This document shows, one piece after another, positions 35,804 through 48,824 of a stretch of DNA of 64,000 nt (position 1 is its first letter; each line of letters starts with the position of its first letter). The translations under genes and the position numbers were made by a program. Source of the stretch: DATKFM01 sp963810485 (GTDB lineage Bacteria; Pseudomonadota; Alphaproteobacteria; Dongiales; Dongiaceae); contig CAWENQ010000008.1 in the NCBI GenBank assembly GCA_963810485.1, positions 124,001 to 188,000 on the forward strand, in the 5' to 3' direction. The notes below the pieces were generated by a model. That model ran no database searches and was not told the DNA's origin. It saw nothing but the letters and a program-made list of their open reading frames with translations.

Positions 35804-36453
35804 CCGCCGACCGCCGCGAGTTCCCGAACCTGCATGTGCTCGACCATCCGCTGATCCAGCACAAGCTCAGCTTGATGCGCGACAAGCGCACGCCAACGAT
35901 CCAGTTCCGCCAACTGCTGCGGGAGATCTCGCTGCTGATGGGCTATGAGGTGACGCGCATTCTGCCGGTTACCCATGAGCGGATCGAGACGCCGCTCACC
36001 TTCATGGATGCGCCTGTCATTGCCGGCAAGAAAGTGGCGATCGTCTCCATCCTGCGCGCCGGGCTCGGCATGGCCGACGGCATGGAGGAATTGATTCCAT
36101 CGGCGCGCATGGGCCATATCGGCATGTACCGCGATCCCAAGACCAAGCGGCCGGTGGAATATTTCGTCAAGCTGCCGGAGCCGGAAGGCCGGCTGTTCAT
36201 CCTCTGCGATCCCATGCTGGCGACCGGCCATTCCGCCGCCGCCGCCGTCGACGTGCTGAACAAGCGCGGCGTGGCCGACGATCAGATCAGGCTGCTGGCG
36301 CTGGTGACGGCGCCGGAGGGATTGCGGGTGTTCTTCAAGGCGCACCCGACAGTGCCGGTCTATGCGGCGGCGCTTGATGACCATCTCAACGACCACGCCT
36401 ACATCGTCCCAGGTTTGGGCGATGCCGGCGACAGATTGTACGGGACGAAATAG
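35800..36453 (+). CDS. upp: Uracil phosphoribosyltransferase
   Basis: Upp converts uracil and PRPP to UMP, salvaging the base released in this operon. The 217 aa product has the family segments HPLIQHKLSLMRDK, AGKKVAIVSILRAGLGM, HIGMYRDPKTKRPVEYFVKLP, the PRPP loop CDPMLATGHSA and VPGLGDAGDRLYGTK. The length is slightly above the typical 208. The ATG at 35800 overlaps the MFS stop. It ends the operon, 11 bases from the convergent Hpt gene. Confidence 0.97.
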   Translation: MTADRREFPNLHVLDHPLIQHKLSLMRDKRTPTIQFRQLLREISLLMGYEVTRILPVTHERIETPLTFMDAPVIAGKKVAIVSILRAGLGMADGMEELIPSARMGHIGMYRDPKTKRPVEYFVKLPEPEGRLFILCDPMLATGHSAAAAVDVLNKRGVADDQIRLLALVTAPEGLRVFFKAHPTVPVYAAALDDHLNDHAYIVPGLGDAGDRLYGTK

Positions 36454-36464
36454 CGCGGCGACGC

Positions 36465-36963
36465 TTAGCCCAGCAGCTCCTCCGCCAGGGCTTCCAGTTT
36501 GCCGGCCAGCTTCTCGCCGGTCTCGCCGCCGGAACCTTCGATCTTCTGGTCCAGCACCAGCTTCAGCGCGTCCAGATGGGCCTGGGAGACGCGCAGCATC
36601 GGCTCGCCCGCGTCATGCTTGGCGCCCAACAGCTTGCACAGCGACTGGGAAATGCGGGTCACCAGCGGATAGCCGAAGCTGGAGCCCTGGCCCTTGACGT
36701 TGTGCATGACGGCATAGAGGCCGTCGAGATGCACGCGGGCGCGCGCCGGATCGCCGGTCGCATCGTCCAGATGGCGCTGGCCCTTTTCCACGTCTTCCCG
36801 GGCCCAGACGGTGTAGTTCTGCTTCAACAGCGTGGTGGCTTCCTCGGCACGCGCCAGCGTGTCGGCCATCGACGGTCCGTTGAGGGAGTCCTCGGGGTTG
36901 CGCAGCTGTTCGAATTCGCGCAAGGCGGCGAGGGCGGCGGGTCGGGGTGCGGTATGGCTCATA

Positions 36964-36971
<8 letters not shown>
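36465..36971 (-). CDS. Histidine phosphotransfer (Hpt) domain protein
   Basis: The 168 aa product is an Hpt protein relaying phosphate from a hybrid kinase to a response regulator. The phosphohistidine lies in HNVKGQGSSFG near residue 89, followed by a helical bundle (LVTRISQSLCKLLG, HLDALKLVLDQKI). It overlaps the 3' end of the hybrid histidine kinase by 8 bases if ATG 36971 is used; the ATG at 36962 (MSHTAP) would avoid the overlap. Co-transcription with the kinase indicates one multistep phosphorelay. No DNA-binding output regulator lies nearby. Confidence 0.85.
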
Positions 36972-40074
<3,103 letters not shown>

Positions 40075-40186
40075 GGATGCACGCTCCCACGTGGCTGAGA
40101 AATCGTTAATGAGTTTTCATCAACTACGCTAAGAAACGCTTAATCGCGCCGGAAAAGATTCGGCCGGAATCCTACAAGTCCTTGTG

Positions 40187-40200
40187 ACGAAATATTTCGT
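40187..40200. promoter_or_regulatory. Perfect 14-base palindrome upstream of the hybrid kinase
   Basis: ACGAAATATTTCGT is self-complementary and lies 113 bases upstream of the kinase start, in an AT-rich stretch. A hairpin GCAGAGA-ATTC-TCTCTGC follows at 40208-40225, on the side of the upstream MFS gene. The palindrome could be a regulator site and the hairpin part of a terminator region for the MFS gene, but no known family is matched. Confidence 0.4.
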
Positions 40201-40264
40201 TAGACTTGCAGAGAATTCTCTCTGCATTCGCGGCAATTGCGGGGGAGCGGAAAAATCCCCGTGC

Positions 40265-41494
40265 TTACATGCTCCGCGGCAGGTGGCGGGCGATCCAGCC
40301 GACCGCCAGGGCGAACAGGCCGCTGGCGACGAACACGGCGCCGATATTGTCGAAGATCAGCAGCAGCAGGGAGAACACAGCCGCGGGCATCAAGGTGGAC
40401 AGATCCGCATAGCTGCGGAACACCGTGGCCATCTGCGGCCGTTCCAGCGGCCGGACCGCGCGGATGAAGGGAATATTTCCCAGGGCATCGAGGATGACGC
40501 AGCAGAAGGCGCCGCCCAGCAAGCAGAGTCCGACCGCCAGCGGCCAATGCAGTACCGTTGCGGCCAGGATCGAGAAGACGCTCAGCCCGGCATAGGCGGC
40601 GATGATCGGGCGGCGGATGCCGTGCCGCGAGGCGACGCGGCCGATGAAGGGCGTGGTCAGCAGCAGGATATTGCCGGCTGACACCAGAACGCCGCCCCAG
40701 AAATGACCGCGCTCGCTGCCCAGCGCGTCGGTGAGGTAGAGGGGCGGCATGACGAAGAACATCGACCACCAGGAGGACCGGCCGAAGGCGATGAACCAGC
40801 CGAGCCTCAGCCGCGGCTGCGCCAGGAAGCGCCGGATGCTGGCCAGGGGCCGCGGCGGCGGCCGGGTCGCGGCGGCTACGGCGGGATTTTCGGTCATGCG
40901 CAGATACCAGAAATAGCCCAGCAGCAGCGCCGCGGCGATGGCGCTCAAGGCCTGGCCGGTGCCGGCGCCGAAGCGCTGATTAAGCCAGACCCCCAGGAAC
41001 GGCCCGGCGCCCCAGGCGGCGGCGCTGAACACCAGCCGCAGCGGTTCGGCCAGAACGAAATCCCGCCGCTGGATATGGTCCATCATGTAGAGCTGCAGGG
41101 TGACGCTGGTCAGCGAACCGGCCAGGGCGACGGCCAGCATGCCGCCGACCTGGCCGGAGAGATTGCCCGCCGCAAGCAGCATCGCCGCCACGATGGTCAT
41201 GACCACGCCCAGGGAATAGACCCAGCGGCGGCGGAAGCGGCGGATCAGGTCGGGAATGGCGAAGCTGACGCAGAGCGTGGTGGCGTAGACACCTGTGTAC
41301 AGAAGGTTGACCGTGCCCTTGTCGCCCAGCAGTTCGTAAGCCTGCAGCGGTGTGATGGTCGCCAATGTGGCCCGCGCCAGGGATTCCAGCGTGAACATCA
41401 CGGCAAACACCACGGCGCCCGGCGTGGTGAGAGACCAATTCAGGCCCGGTGAGCCTTTGGTCGTTCTGGCGGATCTGAGGGGAGCTGAAACCAT
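40265..41494 (-). CDS. Major facilitator superfamily transporter
   Basis: The 409 aa product has about 12 hydrophobic helices (e.g. WSLTTPGAVVFAVMFTLESL, SLGVVMTIVAAMLLAAGN, HWPLAVGLCLLGGAFCCVIL) and a central basic loop. The start ATG 41494 is chosen because residues upstream of it in the open frame lack family character. The gene is divergent from the MttB-family methyltransferase, sharing the 41495-41625 gap, so its substrate could be a methylated amine or a related compound; that is a guess. Confidence 0.72.
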   Translation of the reverse strand: MVSAPLRSARTTKGSPGLNWSLTTPGAVVFAVMFTLESLARATLATITPLQAYELLGDKGTVNLLYTGVYATTLCVSFAIPDLIRRFRRRWVYSLGVVMTIVAAMLLAAGNLSGQVGGMLAVALAGSLTSVTLQLYMMDHIQRRDFVLAEPLRLVFSAAAWGAGPFLGVWLNQRFGAGTGQALSAIAAALLLGYFWYLRMTENPAVAAATRPPPRPLASIRRFLAQPRLRLGWFIAFGRSSWWSMFFVMPPLYLTDALGSERGHFWGGVLVSAGNILLLTTPFIGRVASRHGIRRPIIAAYAGLSVFSILAATVLHWPLAVGLCLLGGAFCCVILDALGNIPFIRAVRPLERPQMATVFRSYADLSTLMPAAVFSLLLLIFDNIGAVFVASGLFALAVGWIARHLPRSM

Positions 41495-41625
41495 GATGAG
41501 CGCGGCGCATCGTGAATAGCACGGCGCCGCCGGTTCGCCCAGGCTAAGTCCATAGGGGGCGGTGGTTCCGGTTGCGCTGGCGTGCGCGGAAAGAGATGCT
41601 GCCGCAAGGAAACGAAAGAAGATGC

Positions 41626-43179
41626 ATGGCTGAATTGCAATCTCCGCATGCGGCCGAGGCTGCCGCCCAGGGCGCAAGGCGTCGCGGCCGCCGGACATCG
41701 GGCGGATTCAAGCAGCCGCCCTGGCGCGCCCTGCGCAACCGCTACAGTCCGGTCGAGGTGATCGACGCCGAGGGGCTCGAGCGCATCCACGACACGTCGA
41801 TGCGCGTGCTCGAAACCCAGGGGCTGGAGTTCCTCAGCCCGCGCGCGCTCGACATCCTCGCCAAGGCCGGCGCCGATGTGGACCGGTCCACCGGCCGCGT
41901 GCGCTTCGACCGCGGCCTGATCGAGCAGTGCCTGGCGAGCGCGCCGTCCAGCTTCACGCTACATGCCCGGAATCCGGAGCACAGCGTCACCATCGGCGGC
42001 GATCATCTGGCGTTCTGCGCTGTCTCCAGCGCGCCGAACTGTTCCGACCTCGATGGCGGGCGGCGCCCCGGCACCTTTGCCGACTACGGCAATTTCCTGC
42101 GATTGATGCAGAGCCTGAACGTCATCCATCTCGCCGCCGGATATCCGGTGGAGCCGGCGGATCTGCCGCCGCCGACGCGGCATCTGGATGCCTACAGCGC
42201 CGTCATCAAGCTGACGGACCGCGTCTGGTCGCCCTCGGCGATCGGCGCCACGCGGGTTGAGGACGGCATCGAGATGAACCGCCTGGCGCGGGGCATCACC
42301 CGCGAGGAGCTGCGGCAGAATCCCGGTCTGCTGACTGTCGTGAACACCAACTCGCCGCGCCGCGTCGATGGGCCGATGCTGGATGGGCTGACGGCCATGG
42401 CGGAGGCGGGGCAGGCGGTCATCGTCACGCCCTTCACCCTGTCGGGCGCGATGGCGCCGGCAACCCTGGCCGGCGCGCTGGCCTTGCAGAACGCGGAGGC
42501 CCTGGGCGTCATCGCTTTCACGCAGCTCGTGAGTCCGGGCGCGCCGGTGATCTATGGCGGCTATACCTCGAACGTCGACATGAAATCCGGCGCGCCGGCA
42601 TTTGGCACGCCGGAATATACGCGCGCGGCGATGGCCGGCGGGCAATTGGCGCGGCGCTACAAGTTGCCCTACCGCTCGTCGAATGCCTGCGCGGCGAATG
42701 CCGTGGATGCGCAAGCCGCCTATGAGTCGGAGATGTCGGTCTGGGGCGCTGTCATGGGCGGCGCCAATCTCCTGAAGCATGGCGCCGGCTGGATGGAAGG
42801 CGGCTTGGTGGCCTCGTTCGAGAAGCTGATCGTCGATGCGGAGATCCTGCAGATGATGGCGGAGTTCCTGCAGCCGCTGGTGGTCGACGAGGACTCGCTG
42901 GCGCTGGACGCCATCGGCGCGGTGCCGCCGGGCGGGCATTTCTTCGGCGAGGCCCATACCCTGGCGCGCTATGAGAATGCCTTCTATCAGCCGATGCTGT
43001 CGGACTGGCGCAATTTCGAAACCTGGCGCGAAGCCGGCGCGCTGGACACGGCACAGCGGGCGAACGGCGTGTGGAAACGGCTGCTGGCGGAGTATCAGGA
43101 ACCGCCGCTCGATCCAGCGATCGCCGAGTCGCTCGATGCCTTCGTCGCCAAGCGCACGGAAGAAGGCGGCGTTCTCTAG
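41626..43179 (+). CDS. Trimethylamine methyltransferase (MttB) family protein, non-pyrrolysine
   Basis: MttB-family enzymes move a methyl group from a quaternary or tertiary amine to a corrinoid protein. The 517 aa product covers the family: RYSPVEVIDAEGLERIHDTSMRVLE, APPSSFTLHARNPEHSV-type core, VNTNSPRRVDGPML, VTPFTLSGAMAPATLAGAL, YGGYTSNVDMKSG and HGAGWMEGGLVASFEKLIVDAE. There is no in-frame UAG inside, so it lacks pyrrolysine and belongs with glycine-betaine/other-substrate homologues rather than true archaeal MttB. The partner corrinoid protein may be the gene at 16584-17291. ATG 41626 follows GAAAGAAGAT. Confidence 0.85.
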   Translation: MAELQSPHAAEAAAQGARRRGRRTSGGFKQPPWRALRNRYSPVEVIDAEGLERIHDTSMRVLETQGLEFLSPRALDILAKAGADVDRSTGRVRFDRGLIEQCLASAPSSFTLHARNPEHSVTIGGDHLAFCAVSSAPNCSDLDGGRRPGTFADYGNFLRLMQSLNVIHLAAGYPVEPADLPPPTRHLDAYSAVIKLTDRVWSPSAIGATRVEDGIEMNRLARGITREELRQNPGLLTVVNTNSPRRVDGPMLDGLTAMAEAGQAVIVTPFTLSGAMAPATLAGALALQNAEALGVIAFTQLVSPGAPVIYGGYTSNVDMKSGAPAFGTPEYTRAAMAGGQLARRYKLPYRSSNACAANAVDAQAAYESEMSVWGAVMGGANLLKHGAGWMEGGLVASFEKLIVDAEILQMMAEFLQPLVVDEDSLALDAIGAVPPGGHFFGEAHTLARYENAFYQPMLSDWRNFETWREAGALDTAQRANGVWKRLLAEYQEPPLDPAIAESLDAFVAKRTEEGGVL

Positions 43180-43184
43180 CTGCC

Positions 43185-43919
43185 TTAGGACTCGAGATCC
43201 TCGATATCCGAAACCAGGCGGAAGCCGATATGGGGCGGCGGTACGCCGGCGGCACAGCCGCCGGAGGCGGGATCTCGGATGAAAACTGAAATCGCCGCCT
43301 CGTGCAGTCCCTGCGCCACGTAGGCCGGGCAGCGGTCGTCGGCGTCGTCGCCGGCGGCACAGGTTGAAGTCCATTCCCAGACATTGCCGCCCAGGTCCTT
43401 GAGCCCATTCGAGACGGCGCCGAATTTTCCGCTCGGCTGCACCCGCGCCGGCAAGGCTGGCATCTGGCCGTAATCGGCCGCCCAAGCAAGCCGGGGATCA
43501 GTAAACAATTTCCCGGTCTCCGGTTTCGGCAGTTCAGCTGCAAGCGCGTCCCATTCGCCCGCAGTCGGCAATCGGTACTCCCGCGTGCCCCGGTTGTTCG
43601 CCCAGGCAATGAATTCATCGACGTCGAGGCGGTTGACGCCGACAACCGGAAACGTCTTGCCGCCGTCGATGCGCGCCGGCCGCGGCAGATAGCTGCAGCC
43701 GCCGGCGTCGTAACAACGCCTCCAGTCCTGCCAGGTCACCTCGTATTCGCCGACCTGGAGACGGCGCCCGTCTGCGGCAACTATCACCGCAGATTGTTCG
43801 AACGACAGCGGACGCCCCGCCTCCAGGGTGGAATCGATCGGGCCGCAACCGGCCAGGGTGCCGAGGCTCAGCAAACCAGCCACGGCACCGCTTGCCAGCA
43901 ATCGGAACGGCCCGGCCAT
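43185..43919 (-). CDS. nirV: NirV-type FGE-sulfatase/SUMF1-domain lipoprotein
   Basis: The 244 aa product has a lipoprotein signal ending in LAGC near residue 25, then a formylglycine-generating-enzyme-like (SUMF1) fold: VGEYEVTWQDWRRC, PVVGVNRLDVDEFIAWAN, YRLPTAGEWDALA, GNVWEWTSTC and PPPHIGFRLVSD. This family includes NirV, found beside nirK in many denitrifiers. Its role in nitrite reductase maturation is not settled. It starts 4 bases beyond the nirK stop, on the same strand, so it is probably co-transcribed with nirK. Confidence 0.8.
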   Translation of the reverse strand: MAGPFRLLASGAVAGLLSLGTLAGCGPIDSTLEAGRPLSFEQSAVIVAADGRRLQVGEYEVTWQDWRRCYDAGGCSYLPRPARIDGGKTFPVVGVNRLDVDEFIAWANNRGTREYRLPTAGEWDALAAELPKPETGKLFTDPRLAWAADYGQMPALPARVQPSGKFGAVSNGLKDLGGNVWEWTSTCAAGDDADDRCPAYVAQGLHEAAISVFIRDPASGGCAAGVPPPHIGFRLVSDIEDLES

Positions 43920-43923
43920 GGGT

Positions 43924-45115
43924 TCAGCTGCTGATCGGGCCCGGCTTGGACACCTGCATCATGAGGTCGTCATCCCATTCGCCCTCGACGACCACATGGG
44001 CAGTAGCACCCAGCATCACGGCCTCGATCAGGTTGTGGTTCACATAGGCGTACACGCCCGGCTGCTGGAACTTGTAGACCATGGCGCCGGCGGATCCGCC
44101 ACGGATGAACCAGGTTTCCAGATTGGTGTCCGGCTTGTCGTTGAACGAGCCGCCCTCCCACACCAGGTCGCCATGGCCGCCGATCAGATGGGGCCGCGTG
44201 TCGCGGTTGGCCTGGGCATGAATGAACAGCACGGTCTCGCCGACACTGGCCTTTAGGGCGTTGTCGCCGGTCAGTGCGCCCTTCGCGCCATTGAACACCA
44301 CGTGCGTGGGCGTCAGCTTGCGCATCACGTCCAGGGCGTCGTTGAAGTTCTCACCGGCCGCTTCGTACTTGATGAACTCGCCGTTCTCATCTCGCGGGAT
44401 GTAATAGTCCTGCTCGCCGATGAAATAGGCGCGGTCATAAGTTATCGGTTGGCCGGCGGCGTCCTTGAGGCCATCGCGCGGCAGCACCATGACGGCGCCG
44501 TTCATGCCATGCACGACGTGATAAGGGATCATCACATCGCCCGGGCGCGCAGTGATAGACGAAGACGCCCGACTTGATCGCCTTCCAGCGCAGCACGACC
44601 TCTTCGCCGGGCTGCACCTTTGTCAGCGCTCCGCCGCCCAAGGCGCCGGTCGCCGCGTGGAAGTCGATATTATGCTCCATGGCGTTGGTCTGGAGGTTCC
44701 GCATCGTCAGCTCGACATAGTCGCCTTCGTGGACGACGATCATCGGACCGGGAACCGAGCCGTTGTAAGTCAGCGCCCAGACTTCCGTGCCCTCATCGTC
44801 GATCACCATCTTCTTCTCTTCGATGGTCAGCAGGACCTCGACGATCTTCGGACCGCTGGTCGCAACCTGTTCATGCTCGGGCATATGCGGCGGCGCCACC
44901 ATCTGCTGCTTCACGCGCGGCAGGCCGCTGATATCCACCGCCGCCGTCCGGATCGCCGGCGAAGCTGCATATGCCGGGGGCCGCGCGGTCGTCATCGCCG
45001 CTGTCTGCCCGGCGAGCATCGTGCCGGCCAGTGCCGTTGCGGAAATTAATCCTGTGGTTCGCAAAAAGGCGCGCCGTCCCTGAGCCGTCTCAGAGAGTTC
45101 CTGTCTGTCGCTCAC
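43924..45115 (-). pseudogene. nirK: Copper nitrite reductase, one-base frameshift
   Basis: NirK reduces nitrite to nitric oxide in the periplasm, the defining step of denitrification. From GTG 45115 (GGAGGG 5 bases upstream) the product begins with a Tat signal (RRAFLRTTG). Type 1 copper ligands are His148, Cys189, His199 and Met204; type 2 ligands are His153, His188 and a His in YVNHNLIEA near the C-terminus. After HCAPG an extra base in the run near 44538-44548 shifts the frame; dropping it gives GDVMIPYHVVHGMNGAVMVLP. The intact protein would be about 396 aa. With all ligands kept, a sequence error is plausible. Confidence 0.93.
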
Positions 45116-45202
45116 GATTTCCCTCCATCTGCTTGTGCCGGCGGCATAACCCATTGCCCCGACCCGATGAATTAGATGTAGGTTTCGTCCGCCTCGGGCC
45201 GC

Positions 45203-45216
45203 TTGATCCAGGTCAA
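45203..45216 (-). promoter_or_regulatory. FNR/NNR-type box upstream of nirK
   Basis: TTGATCCAGGTCAA on the plus strand (TTGACCTGGATCAA on the coding strand) matches the TTGAT-N4-ATCAA consensus with one change and fits the NNR/DNR variant common before denitrification genes. Its centre is about 95 bases upstream of the nirK GTG, in the nhaA-nirK gap. It implies oxygen- or NO-responsive transcription. Confidence 0.7.
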
Positions 45217-45241
45217 GCAAACGGCGGGTGCGACAATATGC

Positions 45242-46438
<1,197 letters not shown>

Positions 46439-46561
46439 GACCCCTGTCCTCTGCCGCGCAACCTGCCGCACGAGGCGGCGGGAGGCCAGCGGAATCGCCG
46501 TGGCCTTGCTGCTTGCCGGGGCCGCCGATAATGTCGGCGCGGCAACAAGGGGATCATCATC

Positions 46562-47995
46562 ATGGCCGCAGACTCACAGCTCACGTCGCTGACCGCGCAG
46601 GAAGCCGTGCGCCTGCTGGCCGAGCGCAAAGTCTCTCCCCTGGAGCTGGTCGAGGCATCGGCGGCGCGCATTGCCGCGACGGACAAGGCGGTGAACGCCA
46701 TGCCCACGCTCTGCCTCGATCGCGCGCGGGATCACGCGCGGCGCATCATGGCCGGCAAGGCGCCGGAAGTGTCGCCCTGGCTCGCCGGCCTGCCGATCGC
46801 GGTGAAGGACCTGAACGATGTCGCGGGCGTGCGCACGACCTATGGCTCGCCGATCTACAGCGATCATGTGCCCGAGCGCTCCGACATCATGGTGGAGCGG
46901 CTGGAAGAGCGCGGCTGCATCACCATGGGCAAATCCAACACGCCGGAGTTCGGCGCCGGCGCCAACACCTTCAACGAGGTGTTCGGCGAGACGCTCAATC
47001 CCTGGAACACCAGGCTGACCTGCGCCGGTTCCTCCGGCGGCGCGGCCGTGGCGCTGGCGACGGGGCAGGTATGGCTCGCAACCGGCTCGGATCTCGGCGG
47101 CAGCCTGCGCACGCCCGCGAGCTACTGTTCGGTCGTCGGTCTGCGCCCGAGTCCGGGCCGCGTCGCCAACGGACCGAACGAACGGCCGTTCGGCACGCTC
47201 TCGGTTGAAGGACCGATGGGCCGCACGGTCGGCGATACGGCGCTGATGCTGGATGCCATGGCCGGCTGGCATATCGAGGATCCGCTGTCGCTGGAATCGC
47301 CCCGGGAATCTTTTCAGACCGCGGCGGCGGCAAAGCGGCGGCCTAAGCGCGTCGGCTTCTCGCCCGATCTCGGCATCGTGCCGGTGGATGCGGAAGTGCG
47401 GGAGATCTGCGCCGCCGCGGCGCGCCGCTTCCAGGATCTGGGCGCCGCCGTCGAGGAAGCCTGCCCTGATTTCACCGGCGCCATCAACTCGTTCAAGACG
47501 CTGCGTGCCGCCGGCTTCGTCGCCGGCTATGCCGCGCTCTACGAAACCCAGCGCGACAAGCTGAAGCCCGACGTGATCTGGAACATCGAGCATGGCCTCA
47601 AGGTCACCGCCGGCGATATCGCGCGGGCGGAGGTGGCGCGGGGCACGCTCTATCACCGGATCGTGCAGTTCTTCCAGACCCACGATCTGCTGCTTTGTCC
47701 GGTGGCCCCCGTTGCGCCCTTCGACGTGAAGATCCGCTGGATCCGCGAGATCAACGGCGTGGTCTTCGACAACTATGTCGAATGGCTGCGCCTCGCCTAC
47801 GCGATCACCCTGACCTCCTGCCCGGCGATCTCCGTGCCCTGCGGATTCACCAGGGATGGCCGGCCCGTCGGCCTGCAGATCGTCGGCAAGCCCCGGGGCG
47901 AGGCGGCGCTGCTGTCCGCCGCGGCGTCTTTCGAGGAGATGACAGGGTTGGCAAAGCAATTGCCGATCGAGCCCCGAAAGCCCAAGCCGGCCTAG
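46562..47995 (+). CDS. Amidase signature family hydrolase
   Basis: The 477 aa product has the Ser-cisSer-Lys triad of the amidase signature family: Lys82 (IAVKDL), cis-Ser157 (CAGSSGG) and nucleophile Ser181 (DLGGSLRTPAS), at the spacing seen in FAAH-type enzymes. It hydrolyses an amide, but the substrate is not readable. No GatB is nearby, so a GatA role is unlikely. It is divergent from nhaA, sharing the gap 46472-46561. The downstream gap 47996-48230 is AT-rich and contains a TCACA-N6-TGTGA inverted repeat, probably upstream of the maoC gene. Confidence 0.88.
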   Translation: MAADSQLTSLTAQEAVRLLAERKVSPLELVEASAARIAATDKAVNAMPTLCLDRARDHARRIMAGKAPEVSPWLAGLPIAVKDLNDVAGVRTTYGSPIYSDHVPERSDIMVERLEERGCITMGKSNTPEFGAGANTFNEVFGETLNPWNTRLTCAGSSGGAAVALATGQVWLATGSDLGGSLRTPASYCSVVGLRPSPGRVANGPNERPFGTLSVEGPMGRTVGDTALMLDAMAGWHIEDPLSLESPRESFQTAAAAKRRPKRVGFSPDLGIVPVDAEVREICAAAARRFQDLGAAVEEACPDFTGAINSFKTLRAAGFVAGYAALYETQRDKLKPDVIWNIEHGLKVTAGDIARAEVARGTLYHRIVQFFQTHDLLLCPVAPVAPFDVKIRWIREINGVVFDNYVEWLRLAYAITLTSCPAISVPCGFTRDGRPVGLQIVGKPRGEAALLSAAASFEEMTGLAKQLPIEPRKPKPA

Positions 47996-48230
47996 ACAAA
48001 TCCGGCGCCGGCGGCCGAGGAACGGCCCCGACCCCAAGGGGTTGAGTCAGGAGTGCAGCAAAGTTCCTATTTTGTTCTTTAATCTTGCTGAAATTATTGC
48101 TCTGCAAGATGTCACATGCGTCTGTGATCGTACGCATAGTGCTTGCGAATTTTGCGGCGCACAAGAATACTGCAAGTGCGAAGGGTGATTTGGCCCTCCG
48201 TCTTACAGCGGCCCTTAAGGACCAGCAGCA

Positions 48231-48680
48231 ATGCATGAATTGCACGGCCACTTTCTCGAAGACATGACCGTCGGCATGACGGAAATCTATTCGCGCACCG
48301 TGACCGAGGCGGACATCGTGCTGTTCTGCGGCATCTCCGGCGATAGCAATCCGGTACATCTGGACGAGCAATTCGCCCAGAAGACCATGTTCAAGGGTCG
48401 GATTGCCCATGGCATGCTGACCGCCAGCTTCATCTCCACTGTGCTCGGCACCAAGCTGCCGGGTCCGGGCTGCATCTACATCAGCCAGAACCTCAAGTTC
48501 AAAGCCCCGGTGCGCATCGGCGACACCGTCACGGCACGGGTCACCGTCACCGCGGTCGACCAGGAGCGCGCCCGAATTACGGTCTCCACGGTCTGCCATG
48601 TAGGCGAGACCCAGGTGATCGACGGCGAGGCGATGCTGATGGTGCCCCGCCGCGCCGGCCTGGCGCAGGCCGCGGAGTAG
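48231..48680 (+). CDS. MaoC-family (R)-specific enoyl-CoA hydratase
   Basis: The 149 aa hotdog-fold protein matches PhaJ-type hydratases that make (R)-3-hydroxyacyl-CoA from enoyl-CoA, linking fatty-acid degradation to polyhydroxyalkanoate supply. The catalytic pair is Asp38 and His43 (GDSNPVH), and the second active-site region is GRIAHGMLTASF. KTMFKGRIAHG and RIGDTVTARVTV complete the fold. No pha genes are adjacent. A GC hairpin 17 bases after the stop may end the transcript. Confidence 0.88.
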   Translation: MHELHGHFLEDMTVGMTEIYSRTVTEADIVLFCGISGDSNPVHLDEQFAQKTMFKGRIAHGMLTASFISTVLGTKLPGPGCIYISQNLKFKAPVRIGDTVTARVTVTAVDQERARITVSTVCHVGETQVIDGEAMLMVPRRAGLAQAAE

Positions 48681-48696
48681 CTATCTCCCTGATTGC

Positions 48697-48717
48697 GGGC
48701 CGGCCCGGCGCCGGCCC
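48697..48717 (+). terminator. Terminator-like hairpin after the maoC gene
   Basis: GGGCCGGC (48697-48704) pairs perfectly with GCCGGCCC (48710-48717) around CCGGC. It lies 17 bases past the stop and is followed only by TTA, so the U-tract is weak; it may terminate or merely stabilise the transcript. Confidence 0.4.
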
Positions 48718-48824
48718 TTACGCAAACTGGCCGGCCGCCCTATAAGGGCGCGCTGACGCTATGCTCGCACCGGCCAAGTGCCGGGCGCGATTACATATTG
48801 GGACGGGATCCTAGGTCGAGAACG

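Noticed and set aside
41626..43179. Pyrrolysine-containing MttB
   Set aside because: There is no in-frame UAG inside the gene; the only UAG is the final stop.
48112..48127. CRP site upstream of the MaoC gene
   Set aside because: The half sites are in the reverse order (TCACA-N6-TGTGA), which is not the CRP consensus; noted only as an inverted repeat.
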